NCBI GenBank assembly: GCA_020853995.1
Contig: JADYXV010000060.1
Span: forward strand, 1 to 10,285
Direction: 5' to 3'
Length of the DNA stretch: 10,285 nt
Source of the DNA: Novosphingobium sp.
GTDB lineage: Bacteria; Pseudomonadota; Alphaproteobacteria; Sphingomonadales; Sphingomonadaceae
In this document: positions 1 through 7,259 of the stretch, one piece after another
How positions within the stretch are numbered: the stretch's first letter is position 1
How the letters are laid out: every line of letters starts with the position of its first letter
The notes under the pieces: generated by a model
Told to the model about the DNA's origin: nothing
The model's input: the letters and a program-made list of their open reading frames with translations, nothing else
Database searches by the model: none
Position numbers and translations under genes: made by a program

Positions 1-387
1 GAAGATGAAGTTGACCGTGCCTGCAAAATCAGGATCGGCACTTAGCACGCGCGCTGCGCCCAGCAGCATGGCCACGTGACCATCGTGGCCGCAGCCGTGG
101 AATGTGCCGGGGGTTTTGCTGGCCCACGGCAGAGTGGTCGCCTCGTCAATCGGCAGCGCGTCCATATCGGCCCGCAGGCCAAGCGCGCGTGCGCCTGCGC
201 GCTTGCCTTTCAACACGCCGACAAGGCCGGTGGTGCCGATGCCTTCGTACACTTCGATGCCCATCTTGCGCAATTCGGCGGCAATCCGCGCGGCGGTGCG
301 GTGTTCGCAAAAGCCCAGTTCGGGGTGTGCGTGAATATCGCGACGCAGCGCGACAAGATCGGGCAGAAGATCGGCGATGTCTGTCAT
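1..387 (-). CDS. M20-family amidohydrolase, N-terminal part (runs off left edge)
   Basis: This is the first 129 codons of a zinc-dependent M20D amidohydrolase (hippurate hydrolase / N-acyl-amino-acid amidohydrolase type). Such enzymes cleave N-acyl amino acids or related amides in the cytoplasm. Visible family motifs are HPELGF near residues 21-26, RADMDALP at 72-79, and GCGHDGH at 98-104, whose Cys99, His101 and His104 lie in the metal-binding segment. Members are usually about 380-400 residues, so roughly two thirds lies beyond the window. The ATG start at 387 lies 5 bases after the stop of the lrp-type gene, which indicates co-transcription and probable translational coupling. An in-frame TTG at 396-394 is a possible alternative start. 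No strong ribosome binding site is visible. The substrate is unknown; the neighbouring aminotransferase and Lrp regulator suggest an acylated amino acid or amine. Family assignment is firm, substrate is not. Confidence 0.9.
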   Translation of the reverse strand, partial: MTDIADLLPDLVALRRDIHAHPELGFCEHRTAARIAAELRKMGIEVYEGIGTTGLVGVLKGKRAGARALGLRADMDALPIDEATTLPWASKTPGTFHGCGHDGHVAMLLGAARVLSADPDFAGTVNFIF

Positions 388-392
388 GCTGC

Positions 393-890
393 TCAACTGT
401 GGGTTTGCCCGAACAGGTTCTGAATCGGGAAGTGATGCTTGATGAACGGCGATTTGATCACGACATAGCTGAAGTATTTTTCGATGCCGTAATCGCTTTC
501 CAGCATGCCTTCGATGATCGATTGATAGTGCGAAACGCCGCGTGCGACAAACTTCAGCAGGTAATCATAACCGCCTGAAACAACGTGACATTCGACAATC
601 TCGTCAATCTTGACGATGCGGCTTTCAAAGCGGCTGAAATCGCCCTGCCGGTGCTCGCTCAATGTTACTTCGGTAAAGACCGTCAGGATTTCGCCCAGCT
701 TGTTGAAATTGACATGCGCGCCATAGCCGCTGATGTATCCCGCCTTTTCCAGCCGCTTGACCCGCGTCAGGCAGGGGCTGGGTGAAAGGCCGACAGCATC
801 GGCCAGTTCAACATTGGTGATCCGCCCCTCCTGCTGGAGCTTGGCCAGGATTTTCAGGTCAATCCTGTCGAGCTTGGGTCCTGGCATCAT
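393..890 (-). CDS. Lrp/AsnC-family transcriptional regulator
   Basis: A 165-residue DNA-binding regulator of the leucine-responsive (Lrp/AsnC) family. The N-terminal helix-turn-helix covers about residues 8-55, including ITNVELADAVGLSPSPCLTR, a typical recognition region. The C-terminal RAM ligand-binding domain runs from about 66 to 148 and contains the conserved GGYDYLLKF segment at 106-114. Length matches the family norm of about 150-165. The frame stays open upstream to an ATG at 968, inside the aminotransferase gene, but homology begins at LDRIDLKIL. A good GGAGG motif sits 9 bases before the double ATG at 890-885, so I start at 890. It lies 16 bases after the aminotransferase stop and 5 bases before the amidohydrolase start. 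Proteins of this family often control adjacent amino-acid metabolism genes in response to an amino acid, so it probably regulates this cluster. The effector and operator are not visible. Confidence 0.95.
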   Translation of the reverse strand: MMPGPKLDRIDLKILAKLQQEGRITNVELADAVGLSPSPCLTRVKRLEKAGYISGYGAHVNFNKLGEILTVFTEVTLSEHRQGDFSRFESRIVKIDEIVECHVVSGGYDYLLKFVARGVSHYQSIIEGMLESDYGIEKYFSYVVIKSPFIKHHFPIQNLFGQTHS

Positions 891-899
891 GGCGTTTTG

Positions 900-904
900 C
901 CTCC
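900..904 (-). promoter_or_regulatory. Ribosome binding site of the lrp-type gene
   Basis: The minus strand reads GGAGG here, with a 9-base spacer before the ATG at 890. It lies in the 16-base gap just after the aminotransferase stop (909-907). It decides the start of the regulator in favour of 890 over the in-frame ATG at 968. Confidence 0.75.
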
Positions 905-906
905 GC

Positions 907-2322
907 TTAGGCGATGATCGCGCGAATATCGGGCTGGGCGAGCAGCTGGTCGAGCGCGCGTTCGACACGCTCGAATATCATGTCCATTTCTTCAAGCGTA
1001 CAACACAGTGCAGGGGCAAATCCCAGAACCGCGTTGGCAAAGCACCGCACGATCACGCCATTGCCATATGTCAGCTTCGAAAGGCGGCCACCAATGTCCA
1101 GTGCAGGGTCAAACACGGCCTTGGTCGCCTTGTCAGGCGTCAGTTCAATCGCGCCCAGCATACCGCGATAACGCACATCGCCCACCAGCGGATGCGCCCT
1201 GATCCGCTCCATATGCGCGGCAAAGCGTTCCCCGGTCTTGCGGCCGTTTTCGATAAGTCCGCCTTCCCGATAAAGCCGCAGCACCTCAAGCGCGACCGCT
1301 GCCGCAACAGGGTGGCCCGAATACGTCTGGCCGTGGCCGATCGGCAGTGCCGGCGAAGCGGCATCGGCGATGGTCTGATAGACATGGTCAGCCATGAACA
1401 TCGCGCCCATCGGGATGTAACCCGAAGTCAGACCCTTGGCCGTGGTCATGAAGTCGGGCGATACGCCTTCATCAAGGCATGCAAACAACGGGCCGGTGCG
1501 ACCGAAACCGGTGATCACTTCGTCGACCAGCATCAGAATGCCCAGCCTGGTGCACGTCTCGCGCAGGGCCTTCAGCCAGCCGCGCGGAGGCACGATCACC
1601 CCGCCCGAACCCTGGATCGGTTCGCAGCAGAATGCGGCAACATTCTCGGCCCCGACCTCGGCAACTTTGGCTTCCAGCGCCGCCACGCTCGATGCAATCA
1701 CCGCCGCATCATCGTCACCATCGGGGTGGCGATAGGGATAGGGAGAGGCAATGTGGTGCTGCCACGGGCGCGGCAGATCAAAATTGCGGTGGAAGTTGCC
1801 CAGTGCGGTCAACCCGGCGCCAAGGCTGCTTGATCCGTGATAGCCCCATTCCAGCGCGATGAAGTGCTTCTTGTCGGGCTTGCCCCGCGCGTTCCAGTAA
1901 TGGACGATATAGCGGATAGCACTGTCCACCGCGTCCGATCCGCCTTGCGTAAAGAACACGTGGTCAAGGCCATCGGGCGCAGCGGCGGTCAATTCACCCG
2001 CCAACCGGATCACCGGTTCGCTGGCAAAGTGGAAATAGCCCGTGGCATAGGGCAGGCGGCGCATCTGTTCGGCCGCCGCCTCGACAATCGATTCCTGTCC
2101 GTAGCCTACGTTGACACACCACAATCCGGCAAAAGCATCCAGCACACGGTTGCCATCAATATCGGTGAGCCACATCCCATCGCCCGATTTCAGCACAACC
2201 GCGCCGTGCTGTTCATGCCCCCGGAACGAAGTTACCGAGTGGATGAGATGATCGCGGTCGATATCGATCAGCGAGCGGTTCGTCAGGCTAGATGCAGAAG
2301 CGTTCATCGCGGGCTTGTCCAT
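907..2322 (-). CDS. Class III (omega) aminotransferase, PLP-dependent
   Basis: A 471-residue pyridoxal-phosphate aminotransferase of class III, the group that includes putrescine/beta-alanine:pyruvate and other omega-amino-acid transaminases. It would move an amino group from an amine or amino acid to an acceptor such as pyruvate, leaving an aldehyde or oxo acid. Visible landmarks are GLWCVNVGYG at 66-75, YFHFASEP at 96-103, GGSDAVDSA at 127-135 for cofactor phosphate binding, and LVDEVITGFGRTG at 265-277 with Asp267 for the pyridine nitrogen. Lys296 in TTAKGLTSGY is the Schiff-base lysine, and HGQTYSGHPV follows at 330-339. Full family length, no visible defect. Start ATG at 2322 has a poor ribosome site; an in-frame ATG at 2307 is an alternative. 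It heads a block with the Lrp regulator and the M20 hydrolase. GABA, putrescine, beta-alanine or taurine specificity cannot be told from sequence alone. Confidence 0.95.
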   Translation of the reverse strand: MDKPAMNASASSLTNRSLIDIDRDHLIHSVTSFRGHEQHGAVVLKSGDGMWLTDIDGNRVLDAFAGLWCVNVGYGQESIVEAAAEQMRRLPYATGYFHFASEPVIRLAGELTAAAPDGLDHVFFTQGGSDAVDSAIRYIVHYWNARGKPDKKHFIALEWGYHGSSSLGAGLTALGNFHRNFDLPRPWQHHIASPYPYRHPDGDDDAAVIASSVAALEAKVAEVGAENVAAFCCEPIQGSGGVIVPPRGWLKALRETCTRLGILMLVDEVITGFGRTGPLFACLDEGVSPDFMTTAKGLTSGYIPMGAMFMADHVYQTIADAASPALPIGHGQTYSGHPVAAAVALEVLRLYREGGLIENGRKTGERFAAHMERIRAHPLVGDVRYRGMLGAIELTPDKATKAVFDPALDIGGRLSKLTYGNGVIVRCFANAVLGFAPALCCTLEEMDMIFERVERALDQLLAQPDIRAIIA

Positions 2323-2414
2323 TGCGTATCAATGAAGCGAGCCTAAGCCAGCAGCAAGAGCGGGTTTGGCCGAATGTGGGGATGAATGCTCCTGATCGGG
2401 TCTTTCACGACGGC

Positions 2415-2439
2415 AGGCGCGGCATTTTATGCCGCGCCT
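2415..2439 (-). terminator. Strong hairpin after the DUF1624 gene
   Basis: A perfect 11-base-pair inverted repeat (AGGCGCGGCAT / ATGCCGCGCCT) with a 3-base loop begins 5 bases past the stop of the membrane-protein gene. Its position suits a transcription terminator closing that gene. On the minus strand no U-run follows the stem; on the plus strand CGTTTT follows, so the classical signature would fit plus-strand transcription better. It may act as a bidirectional terminator or as a 3'-end stabiliser. Confidence 0.6.
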
Positions 2440-2444
2440 CGTTT

Positions 2445-3665
2445 TCAGAAGTACTTCAGCCAGGTGATATCACGACGGCGACGCTTGAGACGCGCGTACC
2501 ATACCGTTGGCACATACAGCGGCACGATCATTGCGACAAACCAGACCAGAACCCAGTTGTAATTGTCAAACATGTACGTGGTGCCATTGTTCGGCCCCCA
2601 TATGGCCAGTGCACTGTGATACAAAATGCGCAACACGCTCAGATGCAACAGATAGAAGAACATCGGCGCACCACCAAAGAGTGCCAGCGCCGCCACAAGC
2701 CGCGATGCATCGATCCGCTCAAACAGAACCAGCAACAGCGCGCCTCCGCCAAGCGTTGGCAGCAGGAACAGCAGCGACGGTGGATACTTGGTCATCGAAA
2801 TGAAGCTGATGACGGTGCGGACCGGATCGCCATCAACCACGAACCACGGCTTGTCACCATAGACGTTCAGCAGCCGCAGCAGCACAAACGCGCCAATCAT
2901 GCCAAAGCCGAGCAGCAGCAATTTTTTCTGCCGTACCTGCGGCGTCACCTCATCACGGAACCACTCACCAAGCGCAAACCCCAGCGAAATCACGCCGATC
3001 CACGGCAGCAATGGATAAGTCGTCTTGGCCAGAAATCCGAACGGCAAGGCGATTGTATCGCGCTGGTGCAAGAGCGCCCATACCGGAAACAGCGTATCGT
3101 CAGGCGTCATGCGGATGGGGTCAAGCAGGTTATGGAAACATACCAGAACAAGGCCGAGCGCAATCAGTGCAGGTCTTGGCAGTCGCATCAGGAAAACAAG
3201 CGCAATCATGCAGATGCCGATGCACCAGATGACCTGCAACCAGAACGTGGGCTGCGGCACGATTCCCCAATACAGCGGTGATAGATAGACCAGTTCGATC
3301 GCGATCAGCAAAAGGCCGCGCTTGAGCAGGAAATCGCGCGTTTCGCGGGCCGTATGGTTGATGCTGAACAGATAGACGCCAAGGCCGGTCAGCGCGACAA
3401 AGATCGGCGCGCAGAAGCTTACGGCAAAGCGCGCAAAGCCCATAGCCGGGATAATCGTTGCAGCATTTACCGGATCGGTCACAGGGTAATTGACGAACCA
3501 GGTTTCGCGCAGATGGTCCAGCAGCATAAGCACCATCACGAAGCCTCGTAAGGCATCGATATTGGTCAGTCGCGCATGCGTTGCAACCTTCGGTTTTGGC
3601 AGGACGAAGTCGTTCCCTGCGCTGGCGGGCCCTGCGCTGGCGGGCATCGTTGCATAGCTGGCCAT
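2445..3665 (-). CDS. DUF1624 multi-pass membrane protein (heparan-alpha-glucosaminide N-acetyltransferase-like)
   Basis: A 406-residue inner-membrane protein with about ten hydrophobic segments, roughly at residues 38-56, 76-100, 112-132, 140-160, 163-180, 210-233, 250-266, 288-315, 322-345 and 370-392. The opening IDALRGFVMVLMLLDHLRE (36-54), then APIFVALTGLGVYLF (86-100), YPLLPWIGVISLGFALG (217-233) and APMFFYLLHL (333-342), are typical of the DUF1624 family related to lysosomal heparan-alpha-glucosaminide N-acetyltransferase. These may transfer acyl groups across the membrane onto sugars; the bacterial role is largely uncharacterised. The cytosolic N-terminus carries a duplicated PASAG unit. 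The C-terminus ends with the basic LKRRRRD segment at 393-399. An AGGAG lies 12 bases before the ATG, a slightly long spacing. It is flanked by gaps of 130 and 122 bases, so it is probably a separate transcription unit with no obvious tie to the catabolic genes. Confidence 0.88.
   Translation of the reverse strand: MASYATMPASAGPASAGNDFVLPKPKVATHARLTNIDALRGFVMVLMLLDHLRETWFVNYPVTDPVNAATIIPAMGFARFAVSFCAPIFVALTGLGVYLFSINHTARETRDFLLKRGLLLIAIELVYLSPLYWGIVPQPTFWLQVIWCIGICMIALVFLMRLPRPALIALGLVLVCFHNLLDPIRMTPDDTLFPVWALLHQRDTIALPFGFLAKTTYPLLPWIGVISLGFALGEWFRDEVTPQVRQKKLLLLGFGMIGAFVLLRLLNVYGDKPWFVVDGDPVRTVISFISMTKYPPSLLFLLPTLGGGALLLVLFERIDASRLVAALALFGGAPMFFYLLHLSVLRILYHSALAIWGPNNGTTYMFDNYNWVLVWFVAMIVPLYVPTVWYARLKRRRRDITWLKYF
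3616..3645 (-). repeat. Perfect 15-base tandem duplication in the DUF1624 gene
   Basis: The 15-base unit cctgcgctggcgggc (plus strand) occurs twice head to tail. It is in frame and gives PASAGPASAG in the N-terminal tail of the membrane protein, ahead of the first membrane segment. Being a multiple of three, it leaves the frame intact. It probably arose by replication slippage. Confidence 0.9.
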
Positions 3666-3760
3666 AATCTTAACGTGCTCCTACATTGAAACGACCGATG
3701 TGACTTCAGCCATACTGCAACAGAATTCCGGATAATTCGGGCAAAGGCAACAGAACGATG

Positions 3761-3794
3761 CCCCTCCCGTCAGCCCCGCCCATTGGCCCTGCCC
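3761..3794 (-). other. G-rich element with potential G-quadruplex, 3' of the malate dehydrogenase gene
   Basis: On the minus (transcript) strand six runs of three or four G occur within 34 bases, separated by loops of 2, 5, 1, 5 and 1 bases. They start one base past the TGA of the dehydrogenase gene (3798-3796). This fits the usual G3+N1-7 definition of an intramolecular quadruplex, in DNA or RNA. No good stem-loop terminator is seen in this 130-base gap, so the element might affect termination or transcript stability. Formation and function are unproven. Confidence 0.55.
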
Positions 3795-3795
3795 A

Positions 3796-4875
3796 TCAGC
3801 CCAGCGCCTCGGCAATAGCCTTTCCGCAATCTGCGGTGCTCGCCGCGCCCTTCAGGTCGCGGGTGCGGGCAGAAGGCGTGGCCAGGACCTGTTCGACCGC
3901 GCGCATGATCGCCGCCGCAGCTTCGGCCTCACCCAGATGCTCAAGCATCATGGCCGCAGACCAGATCATGCCCACAGGATTGGCAATGTTCTGTCCGGCA
4001 ATGTCCGGTGCCGATCCGTGGACCGGTTCGAACAGCGAAGGGTGGATGCCTTCGGGGTTGATATTGCCAGAAGGCGCCACACCGATAGTACCGGTGCAGG
4101 CCGGGCCAAGATCAGACAGAATATCACCAAAAAGGTTAGATCCTACAACAACATCAAACCGATCCGGATTCAAGACGAATTGGGCGGTCAGGATGTCGAT
4201 ATGATATTTGTCATGGCGGACATCGGGGTATTGCGCGCCCATCGCTTCGACGCGCTGGTCCCAATAGGGCATGGTGATGGCAATACCGTTGGATTTTGTA
4301 GCGCTGGTCAGGTGCTTGCGCGGGCGTTTCTGGGCCAGATCAAAGGCATAACGCAGCACGCGGTCCACGCCGATACGGGTCATCACCGTTTCCTGGATCA
4401 CGATTTCGCGTTCGGTGCCGGGGAACATGATCCCGCCGACAGATGAATACTCACCCTCGGTATTTTCGCGCACGACCCAGAAATCGATATCACCGGGTTC
4501 GCGTCCCGCAAGCGGGCTTGGCACGCCGGGCATCAGCCGCACCGGACGCAAGTTTACGTACTGGTCATATTCGCGGCGGAATTGCAGCAGCGAACCCCAC
4601 AGCGAAATATGGTCGGGCACCACATCGGGCCAGCCAACCGCGCCAAAGAAGATCGCGTCGGGACGGCCGATTTCTTCCTTCCAGTTGTCCGGCATCATTT
4701 TGCCATGCCGCGCATAGTAATCGCAGCAGGCAAAATCGTGCCACTTCTGTTCAATCTCGAAGCCGTAAAGCGCAGCGGCCTTTTCCAGAACCCTCATGCC
4801 TTCGGGCATCACTTCCTTGCCGATGCCATCGCCGGGGATGACTGCGATGGTGTGCTTGCGGGTATTGCTGCTCAT
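3796..4875 (-). CDS. dmlA: D-malate / tartrate dehydrogenase-type decarboxylating dehydrogenase (TtuC/DmlA family)
   Basis: A 359-residue NAD-dependent beta-decarboxylating dehydrogenase of the isopropylmalate/isocitrate dehydrogenase superfamily. Members of this branch oxidise D-malate to pyruvate and CO2, or act on tartrate. Landmarks are VIPGDGIGKEV at 12-22, DFACCDYYARHGKMMPDNW at 47-65 (characteristic of the TtuC/DmlA branch rather than LeuB), and likely substrate-binding Arg100, Arg110 and Arg136. RENTEGEYSSVGG at 136-148 has the catalytic-type Tyr143. SATKSN contains Lys194; Asp227, Asp251 and Asp255 (NLFGDILSD) supply metal ligands. LFEPVHGSAPDIAGQNIANP at 281-300 is the NAD loop. A GGGGG-rich stretch about 6 bases before the ATG may serve as ribosome site. 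It follows gabD by 53 bases, so co-transcription is likely. Pyruvate made here could serve as amino acceptor for a transaminase. The choice among D-malate, tartrate and a related hydroxy acid is open. Confidence 0.9.
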   Translation of the reverse strand: MSSNTRKHTIAVIPGDGIGKEVMPEGMRVLEKAAALYGFEIEQKWHDFACCDYYARHGKMMPDNWKEEIGRPDAIFFGAVGWPDVVPDHISLWGSLLQFRREYDQYVNLRPVRLMPGVPSPLAGREPGDIDFWVVRENTEGEYSSVGGIMFPGTEREIVIQETVMTRIGVDRVLRYAFDLAQKRPRKHLTSATKSNGIAITMPYWDQRVEAMGAQYPDVRHDKYHIDILTAQFVLNPDRFDVVVGSNLFGDILSDLGPACTGTIGVAPSGNINPEGIHPSLFEPVHGSAPDIAGQNIANPVGMIWSAAMMLEHLGEAEAAAAIMRAVEQVLATPSARTRDLKGAASTADCGKAIAEALG

Positions 4876-4928
4876 GTGGACCCCCGATGGGCTGGTGAAG
4901 TAGGCGCGTGAAGCTTTGGAAGCCGCTA

Positions 4929-6383
4929 TCAGATTTTCAGACCGCCGATGTGGAATGCCTTGGTTTCAAGGTATTCCTCAATCCCCAGCGTGCCGCCTTC
5001 ACGCCCGAGACCGGATTGCTTGATCCCGCCAAACGGCGCGGCATCCATCGCGATGCTGCCGGTATTCAGTGCAATCATTCCGGCCTCCAGTGCTTCGGCA
5101 ACACGGAATGCACGATCAAGGCCGGAGGTGTAGAAATAGCTGGCCAGCCCGTAAACGGTATCATTGGCCATTGCGATGGCCTCGTCTTCGGTCTCGAACC
5201 GGAACAGCGGAGCGACCGGCCCGAATGTCTCTTCTGTAGCCAGACGCATGTCGGCATTAGCATCGCCAATCACCAACGGTCTGGCAAAGTTGTCACCCTC
5301 ACGGCCCTTGCCCGAAAACAGCACCTTGCCGCCTTTTGACACGGCATCTTCAATGTGGGCAGAAACCTTGTCCACCGCAGCGCGGTTGATCAGGGGACCA
5401 GTGGTTGTCCCGGACTCCATGCCGTTGCCGACATGCAAGCCCGAGACAGCCGCGCCTAGACGGGAGGCAAATTCGTCATAGATAGGCGCATGAACAAGGA
5501 TGCGGTTCGCGCAGACGCAAGTCTGTCCCGCATTGCGGAATTTGCTGGCCATTGTCGCCTTTACCGCCAGATCAAGATCGGCATCATCAAACACGATCAG
5601 CGGCGCGTTACCGCCCAGTTCCAGCGACAGCCGCTTTACCGTGTCGGCACTTTGCCGCATCAGCAATGAACCGACGCGGGTGGAACCGGTGAACGAAAGC
5701 TTGCGCACCAGCGGGCTTGCAGTAATCGCCGCGCCGATGGCCTGGGGCATACCCGTCAGCAGGTTGATCGTGCCCTTGGGAAAACCTGCCCGCACCGCCA
5801 GTTCGATCAGCGCAAGGGCGGTGAACGGGGTAAGGTCCGAAGGCTTGATCACCACCGGGCATCCGGCGGCCAGTGCCGGGGCACATTTGCGCGTGATCAT
5901 GGCAGCAGGGAAGTTCCACGGCGTGATTGCGGCCGAAACCCCCACCGGCTCGGTCATCACGATGATGCGGCGGTCACGTTCAGGTGACGGGATATTGCGT
6001 CCGCCAACGCGGCGCGCTTCTTCGGCAAACCATTTGATGAAGCTTGCTGCATAGCGGATTTCGCCTGCTGCCTCGGCCAGCGGTTTGCCCTGTTCGGCGG
6101 TCATGATGCGGGCCAGATCTTCGACATTGGCCTGCACCAGCGCGTGCCACGTCTCAAGCATTGCCGCCCGTTCGGCGGCTGTCCGCCGGCGCCAGTCAGG
6201 CCATGATGCGTGCGCCGCTGCAATTGCGGCTTCGGTTTCGGCAGTGCCGCATTCGGGCACAGTGCCGACCACTTCCCCCGTCGCAGGATTGGTGACATCA
6301 AGGCCGGGCAGCCCGTTTGCAATCCATTCGCCGTCAATAAGTGCGGCCTGCCGCAACAAGGTGGGATCATTCAGAGTGAGCAT
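4929..6383 (-). CDS. gabD: Succinate-semialdehyde dehydrogenase (GabD type)
   Basis: A 484-residue aldehyde dehydrogenase that would oxidise succinate semialdehyde, the end product of GABA breakdown, to succinate for the TCA cycle. The ALDH core is complete: TPWNFPAAMITRK at 154-166 with Asn157, IKPSD at 179-183 with cofactor-binding Lys180, ELGGNAP at 255-261 with general base Glu255, and NAGQTCVCANR at 284-294 with catalytic Cys289. Cys291 gives the CVC pair found in many succinate-semialdehyde dehydrogenases, where a redox disulfide has been described. The ending FGGIKQSGLGREGG...GIEEYLETK is typical of GabD. Its ATG is only 3 bases after the GNAT stop; the AGG serving as ribosome site lies next to that stop, so the two genes are translationally coupled. 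Glutarate-semialdehyde dehydrogenase activity is an alternative that sequence alone does not exclude. Confidence 0.9.
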   Translation of the reverse strand: MLTLNDPTLLRQAALIDGEWIANGLPGLDVTNPATGEVVGTVPECGTAETEAAIAAAHASWPDWRRRTAAERAAMLETWHALVQANVEDLARIMTAEQGKPLAEAAGEIRYAASFIKWFAEEARRVGGRNIPSPERDRRIIVMTEPVGVSAAITPWNFPAAMITRKCAPALAAGCPVVIKPSDLTPFTALALIELAVRAGFPKGTINLLTGMPQAIGAAITASPLVRKLSFTGSTRVGSLLMRQSADTVKRLSLELGGNAPLIVFDDADLDLAVKATMASKFRNAGQTCVCANRILVHAPIYDEFASRLGAAVSGLHVGNGMESGTTTGPLINRAAVDKVSAHIEDAVSKGGKVLFSGKGREGDNFARPLVIGDANADMRLATEETFGPVAPLFRFETEDEAIAMANDTVYGLASYFYTSGLDRAFRVAEALEAGMIALNTGSIAMDAAPFGGIKQSGLGREGGTLGIEEYLETKAFHIGGLKI

Positions 6384-6386
6384 GTT

Positions 6387-7259
6387 TCAACCTAACGCCT
6401 GCGCTGCAAGACCAAAAAGAACGACATCATCGCCCGGAACAGGTGCCGGACCAAGTGCCATAGGGGTGACGCAGTCCGCTTCGGGAAGACCTACTTCTTC
6501 AAGCCAGGCGCCCAATCCCGCCTTTTGCGGACCGTTCATTACGGGAACATCGATGCGGCAAAAACTGCCGGTCTGCGTGCCAAGCCAATGCGCGATAAGC
6601 GCCTTGGCCCCCGTCACATCGGGCGCAACAACCGGACCGATCGCCCACCCCTTGCCGAACCGGCGGATTACGGCAAAGCCGGTTTGCTTGTGTTCATGAC
6701 ACAGCACAACCGTGCTGCCTTCGGCAATTAACGCGTCCAGAACCAGTTTCCTGTCCATTCCGGTAGCCGACGTGTAAAGTCTGTCCAGCACTTCGGCATC
6801 GGCCGCACCCATCGGCCGCACCCGTTCACCGGGGCGCAACTGGACCAGCGGCTGCACCGGCGCCAACCCGTTATGCTGACACACCGTGCCCAGTTCGACA
6901 AAGCCGAGCCTGCCGTACAGAACACGGCCTTCATCCGTGGCGTTCAGCATCACGGCGTACCCGTCCAGACGCTTTATCATGGCGCTTGCCATCTGGCGGC
7001 CAAGCCCGTGTCCCTGATGCGCAACTGCCACAATGATGACACCAAGCGACGCAAACGAAGCACCAAAGCGCCACGACATGATCGAACCGGCAACCTTGCC
7101 ATCGATTTCGGCCACCAGACCGGTACCGATGGACAACAGCATCTTCAGGTCCTCCTCGCGGTGAGGCCATTGCTGTTCAAAGCACAGATCGGCAACCGCA
7201 TGGATATCTGCGGGCGTCATGTCTCGCAGCACGATCTGCGTCGCGTCCTGAACTGTCAT
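6387..7259 (-). CDS. Two-domain GNAT-family N-acetyltransferase (YitH-like)
   Basis: A 290-residue protein with an N-terminal acetyl-CoA-dependent GNAT fold (about residues 9-125) and a second C-terminal domain (about 145-285) resembling the degenerate acetyltransferase half of YitH-like proteins. Motif A is visible as VAHQGHGLGRQM at 79-90, fitting the Q/RxxGxG/A pyrophosphate-binding pattern. A downstream motif NATDEGRVLYGRLGF at 106-120 matches the GNAT region that closes over CoA. The C-terminal half contains GPVVAPDVTGAKALIAHWL at 208-226. The enzyme would acetylate an amine of unknown identity. A GGGAG site lies 6 bases before the ATG at 7259. It is the first gene after a 162-base gap and is coupled to gabD by a 3-base spacer, suggesting a role in the same amine or amino-acid pathway. 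The assigned family is solid; the substrate is unknown. Confidence 0.88.
   Translation of the reverse strand: MTVQDATQIVLRDMTPADIHAVADLCFEQQWPHREEDLKMLLSIGTGLVAEIDGKVAGSIMSWRFGASFASLGVIIVAVAHQGHGLGRQMASAMIKRLDGYAVMLNATDEGRVLYGRLGFVELGTVCQHNGLAPVQPLVQLRPGERVRPMGAADAEVLDRLYTSATGMDRKLVLDALIAEGSTVVLCHEHKQTGFAVIRRFGKGWAIGPVVAPDVTGAKALIAHWLGTQTGSFCRIDVPVMNGPQKAGLGAWLEEVGLPEADCVTPMALGPAPVPGDDVVLFGLAAQALG

Noticed and set aside
888..968. N-terminal extension of the Lrp-type regulator to an ATG at 968
   Set aside because: The extra 26 residues overlap the aminotransferase coding sequence, match nothing in the family, and the good GGAGG site serves the ATG at 890.
733..1833. Long open frame on the plus strand (366 codons)
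   Set aside because: It lies antisense to the aminotransferase and lrp-type gene, which have full family motifs. Its translation is rich in Arg, His and Gln with no recognisable domain, as expected of the shadow frame of a GC-rich gene.
907..2322. Naming the aminotransferase GabT, SpuC or beta-alanine:pyruvate transaminase
   Set aside because: The visible motifs are shared by all class III omega-transaminases; nearby gabD is suggestive only.
2323..2414. Promoter for the aminotransferase-lrp-amidohydrolase block
   Set aside because: A promoter is expected here, but no -35/-10 pair with sensible spacing and no clear Lrp-type palindrome could be placed. TTGCTG followed by TTGATA-like bases is too poor a match.
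2292..3281. Long open frame on the plus strand (329 codons)
   Set aside because: It is antisense to the DUF1624 membrane protein. Its very Gln/Arg/His-rich translation is the complement of hydrophobic codons, and no domain or ribosome site is visible.
3666..3760. Promoter for the DUF1624 gene (TTGCCT with AATTCT 17 bases on)
   Set aside because: The spacing is acceptable but the -10 match is weak; I would not annotate it without a mapped transcription start.
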